A DNA stretch of 64,000 nt from positions 310,001-374,000 of the forward strand of contig NZ_JBODSD010000001.1 in NCBI RefSeq assembly GCF_050632745.1, given 5' to 3'. Below, piece after piece: positions 37,650 through 45,244 of this stretch. Positions within the stretch are counted from its first letter, which is position 1. Each line of letters starts with the position of its first letter. The notes under the pieces were generated by a model. It was given only the letters and a program-made list of their open reading frames with translations, did no database searches and had not been told where the DNA came from. The position numbers and the translations under genes were made by a program. This DNA comes from Mumia sp050632745 (GTDB taxonomy: Bacteria; Actinomycetota; Actinomycetes; Propionibacteriales; Nocardioidaceae).

Positions 37650-38408
37650 TCAGCGGCGGAGCGGCTCCACCGCTCGCGCACGCTCGGCGTCCTCGCTGCT
37701 GCTGTCCCCGGCGCTCGCGTCGCGGCGGTCGCGCGACTGGGCGACGAAGCGGTAGCCGACGTTGCGGACGGTGCCGATGAGCGTCTCGTTGTCCGGACCG
37801 AGCTTGGCCCGCAGGCGACGGACGTGGACGTCGACCGTCCGGGTGCCGCCGAAGTAGTCGTAGCCCCAGACCTCCTGGAGCAGCTGCTGGCGGGTGAACA
37901 CACGGCCGGGGTGCTGGGCGAGGAACTTGAGGAGCTCGAACTCCTTGAAGGTGAGGTCGAGCGAGCGGCCGTCCAGGCGCGCGGTGTAGGTGACGTCGTC
38001 GACGGTGAGGCCGCCGGACTTGATGACGTGGGCGTCCGGGTCGTTGCCGGACTCCGCCGAGACACGCCCGATCGCCAGCCGGAGCCGGGCCTCGACCTCG
38101 GCGGGACCGGCGGTGGTGAGGATGACGTCGTCCATGCCCCAGTCGGCGGCCACGACGGCGAGACCACCTTCGGTGACGATGAGGACGAGGGGGGAGTCGA
38201 CTCCGGTGGTCCGGAGCAGACGGGTGAGACCGCGCGCCTGGGCGAGGTCGGTGCGGCCGTCGATGAGGACGGCGTCGCAGGACGGAGCGTCGAGGAGGGC
38301 ACTGGCCTCCGGCGGGAGGATCTTCACGTGGTGCGGGAGGAGTGCAAGCGCAGGCAGTACTTCGATGGACGACTGCGTACTCGGTGTCAGCAGGAGCAAG
38401 GTGGACAT
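37650..38408 (-). CDS. glnR: GlnR-type response regulator
   Basis: A 252-residue regulator. A receiver-like domain (residues 1-115, with VLIDGRTDLAQARGLTRLLR and AADWGMDDVIL) precedes an OmpR-type winged helix (LTFKEFELLKFLAQHPGRVF, EVWGYDYFGGTRTVDVHVRR). The sequence closely resembles Streptomyces GlnR, which controls nitrogen assimilation without a partner kinase. The location beside mshD matches rv0818-rv0819 in M. tuberculosis. A leader hairpin lies at 38436-38460. Confidence 0.9.
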   Translation of the reverse strand: MSTLLLLTPSTQSSIEVLPALALLPHHVKILPPEASALLDAPSCDAVLIDGRTDLAQARGLTRLLRTTGVDSPLVLIVTEGGLAVVAADWGMDDVILTTAGPAEVEARLRLAIGRVSAESGNDPDAHVIKSGGLTVDDVTYTARLDGRSLDLTFKEFELLKFLAQHPGRVFTRQQLLQEVWGYDYFGGTRTVDVHVRRLRAKLGPDNETLIGTVRNVGYRFVAQSRDRRDASAGDSSSEDAERARAVEPLRR

Positions 38409-38435
38409 CGCGTAACCCTTCTGCGGATACAAAGA

Positions 38436-38460
38436 AAGCCCAGGGCTCTGCCCAGGGCTT
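38436..38460. promoter_or_regulatory. Inverted repeat between glnR and the MoaD-like gene
   Basis: AAGCCCAGGGC and GCCCAGGGCTT flank TCT (10 of 11 positions pair). It lies in the 77-bp gap between divergent genes and could be an operator or a leader hairpin of glnR. Confidence 0.5.
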
Positions 38461-38485
38461 CATTGCTTGCTCCACAATAGTCCAC

Positions 38486-38932
38486 GTGTCGGAAGCATCA
38501 ACAACCGGTAACCGCGAGCCCGGCAGCAGCGCGAGCGTCACGGTTCGCTACTGGGCCGCCGCCCGGGCCGCTGCAGGTCGTGAGGTGGATCACGTCGATC
38601 CCGGCACGGTCGCCGAGGTCCTCGATGCCGTGAGGACGTTGCACGCCGGCAACGAGCGCTTCATGCGCGTGCTCGAGATCTGCTCGGTGCTGGTCGGGGA
38701 GGAGCCTCTCGGGGGCGCCGACCCGACGACCGTCTCGGTGGGGTCGGGAGGGCAGCTGGAGCTACTGCCGCCCTTCGCCGGAGGCGATAGTCGACACAGC
38801 GCCGGAGGCGACAGTCGACACAGCGCCGGAGGCGACAGCCGACACAGCGCCGGAGGCGCTTCAGATGTACGCGCTGCGGCACGCGGCGTGGTCCTGTCCG
38901 ACGGGGGACGCGGGCGACGAGACCGCACGTGA
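38486..38932 (+). CDS. MoaD/ThiS-like sulfur-carrier protein with repeat extension
   Basis: A 148-residue product from a GTG at 38486. Residues 15-98 form a beta-grasp domain (VTVRYWAAARAAAG, then LEICSVLVGEEPL, ending LPPFAGG). MoaD and ThiS proteins must end in this Gly-Gly to carry sulfur, but here the frame continues for 50 residues. Three copies of AGGDSRHS from a 24-bp tandem repeat come first, then a basic tail. The stop overlaps the next start (GTGA). Either the tail is removed or the carrier is inactive; no cleavage site is known. Confidence 0.7.
   Translation: MSEASTTGNREPGSSASVTVRYWAAARAAAGREVDHVDPGTVAEVLDAVRTLHAGNERFMRVLEICSVLVGEEPLGGADPTTVSVGSGGQLELLPPFAGGDSRHSAGGDSRHSAGGDSRHSAGGASDVRAAARGVVLSDGGRGRRDRT
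38776..38857 (+). repeat. 24-bp tandem repeat, 3.4 copies
   Basis: Units start at 38776, 38800 and 38824, with a partial copy at 38848. The consensus begins CGCCGGAGGCGACAGTCGAC and ends ACAG; copies differ at one or two positions. Each unit holds a CGCC...GGCG stem and a GTCGAC-like site. The period is a multiple of three, so it keeps the reading frame of the MoaD-like gene. Confidence 0.92.
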
Positions 38933-39753
38933 GCCGCGTCCGCGAGGAGGCGCGCTCGCCCCTCGGGCTCACCGCGATCGCCCCGCCCGTGGTCACCTGC
39001 GCACTCGCGGGTCTCCTGGTGCTCGCGGACCTCGCCGGCACCGTCGTCATGGCCGCGGCCGTGCTGCTGGTCCAGCTCGTGCTCGCCGCGTCGCCGTCGC
39101 CCGCGGGCCGGACGCGAGCGCCGGTGCACGCTCCGAAGGCGCTCCCGATCGCCCTGTCGGGTCTGGTCGCCGCCGTCGTCACCCTCGCCCCGTCCGTCGT
39201 CGCGGGGGCCGAGGGCACAGTGGCCACCGCCGCGGCGTCGGTCGACAGCGGCTCGCTCGCCGGCGTGGGGATCGCGCTCCCGGTGCTGGTCCTCGCCGCG
39301 CTGCTCGGTCAGCTCCGTCGCCCGGCGCCGCGGCCCGACGTCGTCCCTGCGCTCGGTGAGGTCGTCGTCACGGGCACGGTCGCGCTGATGGCGACGGGGT
39401 GGCTGGCGGCGGCCGTGTCGCCGGTGGGGCGTCCCGCGGTGGTCGTGGCCGCGGTGGTGACGGTGATCGTCGTGGTCGCCGACCGCGCTGGTCGGATGCG
39501 TCCCGTGGCGCACGTGTGGGCGCTCGCCCTGAGTGCGCTGAGCGGCATCGTCCTCGCCTCGCTCGAGGGTGCCGACGCGGTGGTCGGGGGCGTGGCGGCG
39601 GTCGCGATCGGCGGTGCCGTGATCGCCGGCTCCTCGGTCGGGAGGCGTTGGCGTCCGCTCCCGCCGTCGCGCTGGGCGGTCGAGGCGACCGCTCCGATCG
39701 CGCTCGCGGGTCCGGTGGTCTTCGTGGCCGCGTTGATCTGGGCCGGCATCTGA
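38929..39753 (+). CDS. Hypothetical membrane protein
   Basis: A 274-residue protein with about eight hydrophobic segments (for example VLLVQLVLAA and VVVAAVVTVIVVVADRAG). It has no recognised transport motif. It starts with GTG overlapping the stop of the MoaD-like gene by four bases, so it is translated after it. The function is unknown. Confidence 0.75.
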   Translation: MSRVREEARSPLGLTAIAPPVVTCALAGLLVLADLAGTVVMAAAVLLVQLVLAASPSPAGRTRAPVHAPKALPIALSGLVAAVVTLAPSVVAGAEGTVATAAASVDSGSLAGVGIALPVLVLAALLGQLRRPAPRPDVVPALGEVVVTGTVALMATGWLAAAVSPVGRPAVVVAAVVTVIVVVADRAGRMRPVAHVWALALSALSGIVLASLEGADAVVGGVAAVAIGGAVIAGSSVGRRWRPLPPSRWAVEATAPIALAGPVVFVAALIWAGI

Positions 39754-39762
39754 CGGGTCGCG

Positions 39763-40506
39763 TCAGCGGGCTCGGTACGCGGCGGCCACCAGCGGGTCGG
39801 CCACGGCGGGGTCCATCTGGCGTACGGCCTCGCGCACCGCGAGGACCGGGACGCGTCCCGGGCGGTCGGCGATCCATGCGGCGACGAGCTGCGGACGACG
39901 CTTCGCGGTCTCGCGCAGCACCCACCCGATCGCCTTGCGCACGAAGAACTCCCGCTCGTCCAGCATCGCGTCGGCGTAGCGGCTGAACCGGTCCCAGTCG
40001 CCGCGGCCCCGGCGCAGCGGCGGCATGAGGGCGAGCAGGGCGGCGCGTCGCAGCCAGAAGTCGTCGTCGCGTGCCCACCGGTCCAGCACCTCGCCGCACT
40101 GTGTGCGCTCGCCACCGTCGTCGCACACGACGGCCACGACCTCCGTGGCGAGCGGGTCGACGAGCGCCCAGGTCCCCGCGGTGCGCAGCATCGTTGCCAC
40201 CCGGTCCAGGTCGGTGCACCCGAGCGTGCGGGCGCCGCCGGCGAGGACGAAGACGCCGGCGAGGAGGTCCTCGTGGACGCCGGTGTCCCAGAGCCGCGTC
40301 GCCAGGCCGAGGACCTGCGTGCGGTCGTCGACGTGGTGCGTGCGAAGGGCCGCCCGCACCGCGTCCCGCACCACCGGCACGCGGACGCCGAGGTGGGTGC
40401 GGTTGCTCTTGAGGTACCGCGCTCCGCCTGCGGCGCGTTCGGGATCGGCGTGGCGGGCGAGGGAGTCGGCGACCTCTCGCGCCGCGGACGTCACATCGTC
40501 CGTCAT
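39763..40506 (-). CDS. AlkD-like DNA alkylation repair protein
   Basis: A 247-residue HEAT-like helical protein. The segments LKSNRTHLGVRVPVVRDAVR and WALVDPLATEVV, with DDDFWLRRAALLALMPPLRR and ereFFVRKAIGWVLRE, match the AlkD glycosylase fold with its aromatic and Asp residues (W, D, R). It removes alkylated bases from DNA. It is convergent with the membrane-protein gene and divergent from the thioredoxin gene. Confidence 0.85.
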   Translation of the reverse strand: MTDDVTSAAREVADSLARHADPERAAGGARYLKSNRTHLGVRVPVVRDAVRAALRTHHVDDRTQVLGLATRLWDTGVHEDLLAGVFVLAGGARTLGCTDLDRVATMLRTAGTWALVDPLATEVVAVVCDDGGERTQCGEVLDRWARDDDFWLRRAALLALMPPLRRGRGDWDRFSRYADAMLDEREFFVRKAIGWVLRETAKRRPQLVAAWIADRPGRVPVLAVREAVRQMDPAVADPLVAAAYRAR

Positions 40507-40529
40507 GGCGGGCACCGTACTCTGGAATC

Positions 40530-41006
40530 GTGCCCCTCGGTGTCCTCGTCCTCCTCGTCGTGCTGGTGGCGACCGGCGCCTTCGCGCTCGTCCGCAGGCA
40601 GCGCGACGGTCGGGTGAGGACGTCCGCGCCGCCGGCGGCGACGTCTGCCGAGGCTGCCGCCACGACGCCCGAGCGCCCCGTGCTCTCCGCCGAGGACGTC
40701 GGCGCCGCGCTCGGCGAGGGCGCGACGCTGGTCCAGGTCTCGAGCGCCTTCTGCGCGCCGTGCCGCGCCGCCCGGGTGCTGCTGACCAAGGTGGCGGAGG
40801 AGCGTGCCGCCGTCGCGTACGTCGACGTCGACGCCGAGTCCCACCTCGACCTGGTCCGGCGGCTCAACGTCATGCGCACCCCGACGATCCTGGTGCTCGA
40901 CCCCACGGGTGCAGTGGTCGGCAGGGCCTCCGGAGTCCCGCGGCTGGCCGAGATCGAGGCCGTCCTCGACAGCGTCACGACGACGCCCGTCTCAGATAAC
41001 GGATAG
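40530..41006 (+). CDS. Membrane-anchored thioredoxin-like protein
   Basis: A 158-residue protein from a GTG. An N-terminal hydrophobic segment (VLVLLVVLVATGAFALV) anchors or exports it. The thioredoxin fold follows with the CxxC site FCAPCRAAR (near residue 75) and the cis-proline in MRTPTILVLD. It is likely an extracytoplasmic disulfide reductase. It precedes a sulfur operon, as thiX does beside cysA2 in mycobacteria. Confidence 0.85.
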   Translation: MPLGVLVLLVVLVATGAFALVRRQRDGRVRTSAPPAATSAEAAATTPERPVLSAEDVGAALGEGATLVQVSSAFCAPCRAARVLLTKVAEERAAVAYVDVDAESHLDLVRRLNVMRTPTILVLDPTGAVVGRASGVPRLAEIEAVLDSVTTTPVSDNG

Positions 41007-41008
41007 AT

Positions 41009-41025
41009 GTCTCGGCATTCGAGAC
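41009..41025 (+). promoter_or_regulatory. Inverted repeat upstream of the sulfur leader peptide
   Basis: GTCTCG and CGAGAC flank GCATT, three bases after the thioredoxin stop and 42 bases before the leader ATG. No T run follows, so an operator is more likely than a terminator. Confidence 0.5.
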
Positions 41026-41066
41026 GCGAAGGTGACCGCCCGGGGATCGCCGCCTACGCTTGCGGC

Positions 41067-41147
41067 ATGCCTCGTACGACACACCTGACCAAGCGACGCG
41101 CAGTGGACCACTGCCGCGTGCGCTCGGCGCTGTGTCGCATGCGCTGA
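41067..41147 (+). CDS. Cysteine-rich leader peptide of the sulfur operon
   Basis: An ATG frame of 26 residues, beginning MPRTTHLTKRRAVDHCRV and ending SALCRMR. It is basic with two cysteines in the HCRV...ALCR pattern. From memory, similar putative leader peptides precede sulfur-assimilation genes in many actinobacteria, where stalling at Cys codons could sense cysteine supply. It lies 56 bp before the DUF4395 gene. Confidence 0.7.
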   Translation: MPRTTHLTKRRAVDHCRVRSALCRMR

Positions 41148-41203
41148 ACGACCTCATCTGACCGCCGCCTCGTGCGGCACCGTTCTGCGCCCTGGAGTTC
41201 TCC

Positions 41204-41692
41204 ATGTCACTCAGCTCGTCGAGCGACCCTCGTACCAGCGCCTCTCCTGCGGGAAGCCCCGCCGGACAGGTCGACCCGCGAGGTCAGCGGTTCGCCGCAG
41301 CGATCACGTCGGTGGTCCTCGCGATCGCTCTCGTGGCTGTGGGCACGCCATTCGCGACCGTTCTGATCGCCCTCCAGGCGCTCGTCTTCGCGCTGGGCGT
41401 CCTCGCAGGCCCGTCGCGCACGCCGTACGCCGCACTCTTCGTGCGGTTCGTCCGGCCGCGCATCGGCGCTCCGTCGGAGACCGAGGACGCACGACCACCT
41501 CGCTTCGCGCAGTCGGTCGGGCTCGTCTTCACCCTGATCGCTCTCGTGGCCGCAGTGGCCGGCGTCGTGCCGGTGGCCGCGGTCGCCGTGGGCTTCGCGC
41601 TCGCCGCAGCGCTGCTCAACGCCGTCACCGGCTTCTGCCTCGGCTGCGAGATGTACCTGATCATCCGACGCGTCGCGCCCGCCCGGGCCTGA
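41204..41692 (+). CDS. DUF4395 membrane protein
   Basis: A 162-residue protein with four hydrophobic segments and a conserved Cys pair near the end (GFCLGCEMYLII). DUF4395 proteins occur next to thioredoxins and thiosulfate sulfurtransferases. The CLGC pair suggests a redox or sulfur-transfer role in the membrane. It lies between the leader peptide and the sulfurtransferase gene. Confidence 0.85.
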   Translation: MSLSSSSDPRTSASPAGSPAGQVDPRGQRFAAAITSVVLAIALVAVGTPFATVLIALQALVFALGVLAGPSRTPYAALFVRFVRPRIGAPSETEDARPPRFAQSVGLVFTLIALVAAVAGVVPVAAVAVGFALAAALLNAVTGFCLGCEMYLIIRRVAPARA

Positions 41693-41745
41693 CCCGTCAC
41701 GACACACCACTCAGCACTGCACCAACCAACCGTGGAGGTAAAGCC

Positions 41746-42594
41746 ATGAGCCGCGACACCGCGCTCGTCACCGCCGACTGGGTCGAGGAGCACCTGTCCG
41801 ACGCGGGCGTCGTGCTCGTCGAGGTCGACGAGGACACGACGGCCTACGACAAGGGCCACATCGCCGGAGCCATCAAGCTCGACTGGAAGAACGACCTGCA
41901 GGACCCGGTCCGCCGCGACTTCGTCAGCAAGGAGCAGTTCGAGGCGCTGCTGTCCGAGCGTGGCGTGAGCAACGACGACACCGTCGTGCTCTACGGGGGC
42001 AACAACAACTGGTTCGCCGCCTACGCCTACTGGTACTTCAAGCTCTACGGCCACCAGGACGTCAAGCTGCTCGACGGCGGCCGCAAGAAGTGGGAGCTCG
42101 ACAGCCGCGAGCTCGTCGAGGAGATCCCGACCCGCGCCGCGACGTCGTACACGGCGCAGGAGCAGGACACCTCGATCCGCGCGTTCCGCGACGAGGTCGT
42201 CGCCGCCATCGGCGTCCAGAACCTCATCGACGTGCGCAGCCCTGACGAGTTCGCCGGTCGCCTGCTCGCACCGGCGCACCTCCCGCAGGAGCAGGCGCAG
42301 CGCGGCGGCCACATCCCGACCGCCGGCAACGTCCCGTGGAGCAAGGCGGCCAACGACGACGGCACCTTCCGCAGCAACGAGGAGCTCGAGGCGCTGTACG
42401 CCGAGGCCGGCCTCGACCGCAGCAAGGACACCATCGCGTACTGCCGCATCGGCGAGCGCTCCTCGCACACCTGGTTCGTGCTGCAGGAGCTCCTCGAGAT
42501 CCCGAACGTGAAGAACTACGACGGCTCCTGGACCGAGTACGGCTCGCTGATCGGCGTGCCGGTCGCGCTCGGCGACGAGCCCGGCGAGGCCTGA
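41746..42594 (+). CDS. Thiosulfate sulfurtransferase (CysA/SseA-type rhodanese)
   Basis: A 282-residue protein with two rhodanese domains. The second is catalytic, with the active-site Cys near residue 232 in AYCRIGERSSHTWF. It transfers sulfane sulfur from thiosulfate to cyanide or thiols. The sequence is typical of actinobacterial CysA2. A good ribosome site (GGAGG) lies seven bases before the ATG. Two bases separate it from the DUF1416 gene. Confidence 0.93.
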   Translation: MSRDTALVTADWVEEHLSDAGVVLVEVDEDTTAYDKGHIAGAIKLDWKNDLQDPVRRDFVSKEQFEALLSERGVSNDDTVVLYGGNNNWFAAYAYWYFKLYGHQDVKLLDGGRKKWELDSRELVEEIPTRAATSYTAQEQDTSIRAFRDEVVAAIGVQNLIDVRSPDEFAGRLLAPAHLPQEQAQRGGHIPTAGNVPWSKAANDDGTFRSNEELEALYAEAGLDRSKDTIAYCRIGERSSHTWFVLQELLEIPNVKNYDGSWTEYGSLIGVPVALGDEPGEA

Positions 42595-42596
42595 GC

Positions 42597-42905
42597 ATGT
42601 GCGGCGCGACGCGAGGTGGCCCGAGCCTGGACGGCATCGACCTCGACAAGGAGTCGGTGATCCAGGGCATCGTGACCAAGGAGGGCGAGCCGGTCGGCAA
42701 CGCCTACGTACGCCTGCTCGACAGCGGCGGTGAGTTCACCGCCGAGGTGCCGACGTCGGCGACCGGCCAGTTCCGGTTCTTCGCCGCGCCCGGTGAGTGG
42801 ACGCTGCGCACGCTCGCGCCGCGCGTCGAGCCGGTGGACCGCAAGGTGCAGGCCCAGAAGGGCAGCGCCGTCGACATCGAGGTGACGCTCCAGCCTGTCG
42901 GCTGA
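42597..42905 (+). CDS. DUF1416 protein (SseC-like)
   Basis: A 102-residue protein starting MCGATRGGPSLDG. A small beta-sandwich domain follows (IVTKEGEPVGNAYVRLLDSG, then TATGQFRFFAAPGEWTLR-like strands). In mycobacteria this family (SseC) always lies beside CysA-type sulfurtransferases, as here. The N-terminal Cys may carry sulfur; that is inference. A strong terminator follows. Confidence 0.88.
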   Translation: MCGATRGGPSLDGIDLDKESVIQGIVTKEGEPVGNAYVRLLDSGGEFTAEVPTSATGQFRFFAAPGEWTLRTLAPRVEPVDRKVQAQKGSAVDIEVTLQPVG

Positions 42906-42925
42906 CCGCGCAGCGAGTCGAGACC

Positions 42926-42960
42926 GAAGCCCCCGTCCCGGGATCCGGGACGGGGGCTTC
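42926..42960 (+). terminator. Terminator of the sulfur operon
   Basis: A perfect 15-bp stem (GAAGCCCCCGTCCCG and its complement) with a 5-base loop starts 20 bases after the DUF1416 stop. It can also serve the convergent LCP gene. Confidence 0.9.
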
Positions 42961-43028
42961 GTCGTCTCCCACGGTTTGCCACGCCGACGTGGCAGGTTCC
43001 CGTTGGCGCGGCAGGCTCGGCGCGAAGG

Positions 43029-44138
43029 TCAGCTGACCTCGGTCTCCGTGCCGAGCTTGGCGGCGTCGGGGTTGAGACGCAGGTACTTCTTGACCTTGTC
43101 GTTGCGGACCATGCGCCACAGGTCTTTGCCCTTGGTCTCGTCGAGCAGGACGATGCTCTGGCCGTTGTCGGACGTGCCGTAGCCGGCGGTCGGCACGGTC
43201 ATGAAGTCCACGTTGTCGACGCTGACCCCCCGAAGCGCCCACGCGAGCCCCGTGATGTCGGAGTTCGTGAACCCCTCGTCGATGGTGAGGTTCTGGGCGA
43301 CCGACGAGACGGTCTTCTGCAGCGCGACCGGATTCGTGACGTTGGCGCCGCTCATCATCTTCTTGAGCAGCAGCCGGATGAAGTTCTGCTGGCGCTGGAT
43401 GCGGTCGAAGTCACCGTTGGAGAGGCCGTAGCGGGTGCGGACGTACTGCAGCGCGCGCTTGCCCTTGAGGTTGTGCCAGCCCTTGTCCCACTGGACCTTC
43501 TGAGACGAGTCGTAGAACGACTCGGGGATGTAGACACGGACGCCGTTGACGGCCTCGGTCATGTCCTTGAAGCCGTCCCAGTCCATGATCACCATGTGGT
43601 CCATGCGCAGGTTGGTGATGTGCTCGACGGTCGAGATCGCGCCCGCCGGACCGTAGTTGGCGAAGGCGGCGTTGATCTTGTCCTCGCCGCGCGGCTCGCC
43701 CTCCTCGTCGTAGATCGTGACGTAGGAGTCGCGGGGGATCGAGACGACCGACACGTTCTTACGGTCGGCCGAGACGTGGGCGACCATGATCGTGTCGCTG
43801 CGGTGGACGCGGCCTTCCTTCCACCGCCCCTCGGAGTCGAGGTCGGCCTTGATCGACGACTTGTTGTTGTTGCCGTCGGCCTCAGCATCGGCGCCGAGCA
43901 CCAGGATGTTGAGCGCCTCGCCAGGGGCGGGGTCGGGGCGGTTCTCCTCCTTGATGGAGGCTTGCCCCGGGACCTTGTCGATGCCGCCGAGGCTGTTCAT
44001 CAGACCCCAGGCGTAGGCGCCGCCACCGATCAGGACGACGGAGAGCACCGAGGCGATGGACACACCGATCCAGTGGCGGCGCATCCATCCGCGCGGCTTC
44101 TCGGCACGTCGTTTGCCGGCGCCCTCGTAGTCGCTCAT
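43029..44138 (-). CDS. LytR-CpsA-Psr (LCP) family glycopolymer ligase
   Basis: A 369-residue protein. A cytoplasmic basic N-terminus and one membrane helix (IASVLSVVLIGGGAYAWG) are followed by the LCP domain: ALNILVLGADAE, RSDTIMVAHVS, VSIPRDSYV, INAAFANYGP and LQYVRTRYGLSNGDFDRIQRQQ with the conserved Arg residues. LCP enzymes attach polymers to peptidoglycan outside the cell. It may ligate the glycan made by the locus at 49-61 kb, but it is not in that operon. Confidence 0.92.
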   Translation of the reverse strand: MSDYEGAGKRRAEKPRGWMRRHWIGVSIASVLSVVLIGGGAYAWGLMNSLGGIDKVPGQASIKEENRPDPAPGEALNILVLGADAEADGNNNKSSIKADLDSEGRWKEGRVHRSDTIMVAHVSADRKNVSVVSIPRDSYVTIYDEEGEPRGEDKINAAFANYGPAGAISTVEHITNLRMDHMVIMDWDGFKDMTEAVNGVRVYIPESFYDSSQKVQWDKGWHNLKGKRALQYVRTRYGLSNGDFDRIQRQQNFIRLLLKKMMSGANVTNPVALQKTVSSVAQNLTIDEGFTNSDITGLAWALRGVSVDNVDFMTVPTAGYGTSDNGQSIVLLDETKGKDLWRMVRNDKVKKYLRLNPDAAKLGTETEVS

Positions 44139-44215
44139 CCCTCTCCCTGTCCAGCATGGCGGCAGCCCAGACACCTGGCCGGGGCTGCATCCCGCCTATT
44201 CTGCCCCATGACCGG

Positions 44216-44686
44216 TCATGAGCCCAGGCGACGTGCGTCTCCCCGTCGCAGCTCTGCGCTGTCGAGGACCAGCGTCACCGGGCCGTCGTTGACCAGCGAG
44301 ACCGCCATGTCGGCCCCGAACGCTCCACGTTCGACGTGCGCTCCGAGTTCCCGCAGGGCTCGGCAGTACTCGTCGTAGAGCGGCTCGGAGACGGGGCCCG
44401 GCGCGGCATCCCCCCAGGACGGGCGACGCCCCTTGCGGACGTCGGCGTACAGCGTGAACTGGCTGATCACCAGCAGCGGTGCGTCGACGTCGGACGCGGA
44501 GCGCTCGTCGCGGAGGATGCGCAGGTTCCAGGTCTTGGCGGCCAGGGCAGCGGCATCGTCGGCGCTGTCCGTGTGCGTGACGCCGAGCAGCACGACGAGC
44601 CCCGGACGCTCGAGCGCGCCGACGACCTCGCCGTCGACGCGCACCGATGCGGAGCTGACTCGCTGGACGACCGCACGCACCCGCAC
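44216..44686 (-). CDS. dtd: D-aminoacyl-tRNA deacylase
   Basis: A 156-residue protein, slightly above the usual 145-150. The DTD core motifs SQFTLYAD and NDGPVT are present, and the start MRVRAVVQRVSSASV is typical. It removes D-amino acids wrongly attached to tRNA. It is divergent from the FABP gene. Confidence 0.95.
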   Translation of the reverse strand: MRVRAVVQRVSSASVRVDGEVVGALERPGLVVLLGVTHTDSADDAAALAAKTWNLRILRDERSASDVDAPLLVISQFTLYADVRKGRRPSWGDAAPGPVSEPLYDEYCRALRELGAHVERGAFGADMAVSLVNDGPVTLVLDSAELRRGDARRLGS

Positions 44687-44734
44687 ATTCTGGCGGGTCG
44701 GGTCTCGGCGTCAACCCCCGCCTAGACTGGAGCC

Positions 44735-45244
44735 ATGCCGTTCGAGATCCCCGAGGACCTTCACCCCGACATCCTCGGCTTCGCGTGGTTGCTGGGCCAG
44801 TGGCACGGCAACGGGCGCGGCGACTACCCGACGATCGAGCCCTTCAGCTTCGAGCAGGACGTGGCCTTCGCCCACGACGGGCGTCCGTTCCTGCACTACT
44901 TCAGCCAGACCTGGATCACCGACGAGTCCGGGGAGCGGGTCCGCCCGGGTGCCCTCGAGACCGGATTCCTGCGCCCCGGGGGGCCGATCGACAAGGCCAA
45001 GGGACCGGTGGAGCTGATGCTCACGCACCCCACCGGCTTCGTCGAGATCTACTTCGGCGAGCTCGACGGACCGCGTCTCACGCTGCAGACCGATGCGGTC
45101 GTCCGCACGCCGACGGCCAAGGAGTACACCGCCGGCCAGCGCATGTACGGCCTGGTCGACGGCGACCTGATGTACGCGTACGACATGGCGGCCCAGGGGC
45201 AGGCCATGCAGTCTCACCTGTGGGGGCAGCTGAAGCGTGTCTGA
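44735..45244 (+). CDS. Nitrobindin-like FABP-family heme protein
   Basis: A 169-residue beta-barrel protein. The signature GQWHGNGRGDYP near residue 21 fits the GxWxGxGxGxYP motif of nitrobindins (rv0813c-like). Later strands with DLMYAYDMAAQGQ carry the region that usually holds the heme ligand. The family binds heme b and reacts with nitric oxide or peroxynitrite. It overlaps ygfZ by eight bases. Confidence 0.85.
   Translation: MPFEIPEDLHPDILGFAWLLGQWHGNGRGDYPTIEPFSFEQDVAFAHDGRPFLHYFSQTWITDESGERVRPGALETGFLRPGGPIDKAKGPVELMLTHPTGFVEIYFGELDGPRLTLQTDAVVRTPTAKEYTAGQRMYGLVDGDLMYAYDMAAQGQAMQSHLWGQLKRV

Noticed and set aside
38776..38857. Possible CRISPR array
   Set aside because: The repeats are contiguous 24-bp units with no spacers and no cas genes nearby.
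40981..41203. A SAM or other riboswitch before the sulfur operon
   Set aside because: No riboswitch core was recognisable; the leader peptide explains the region better.
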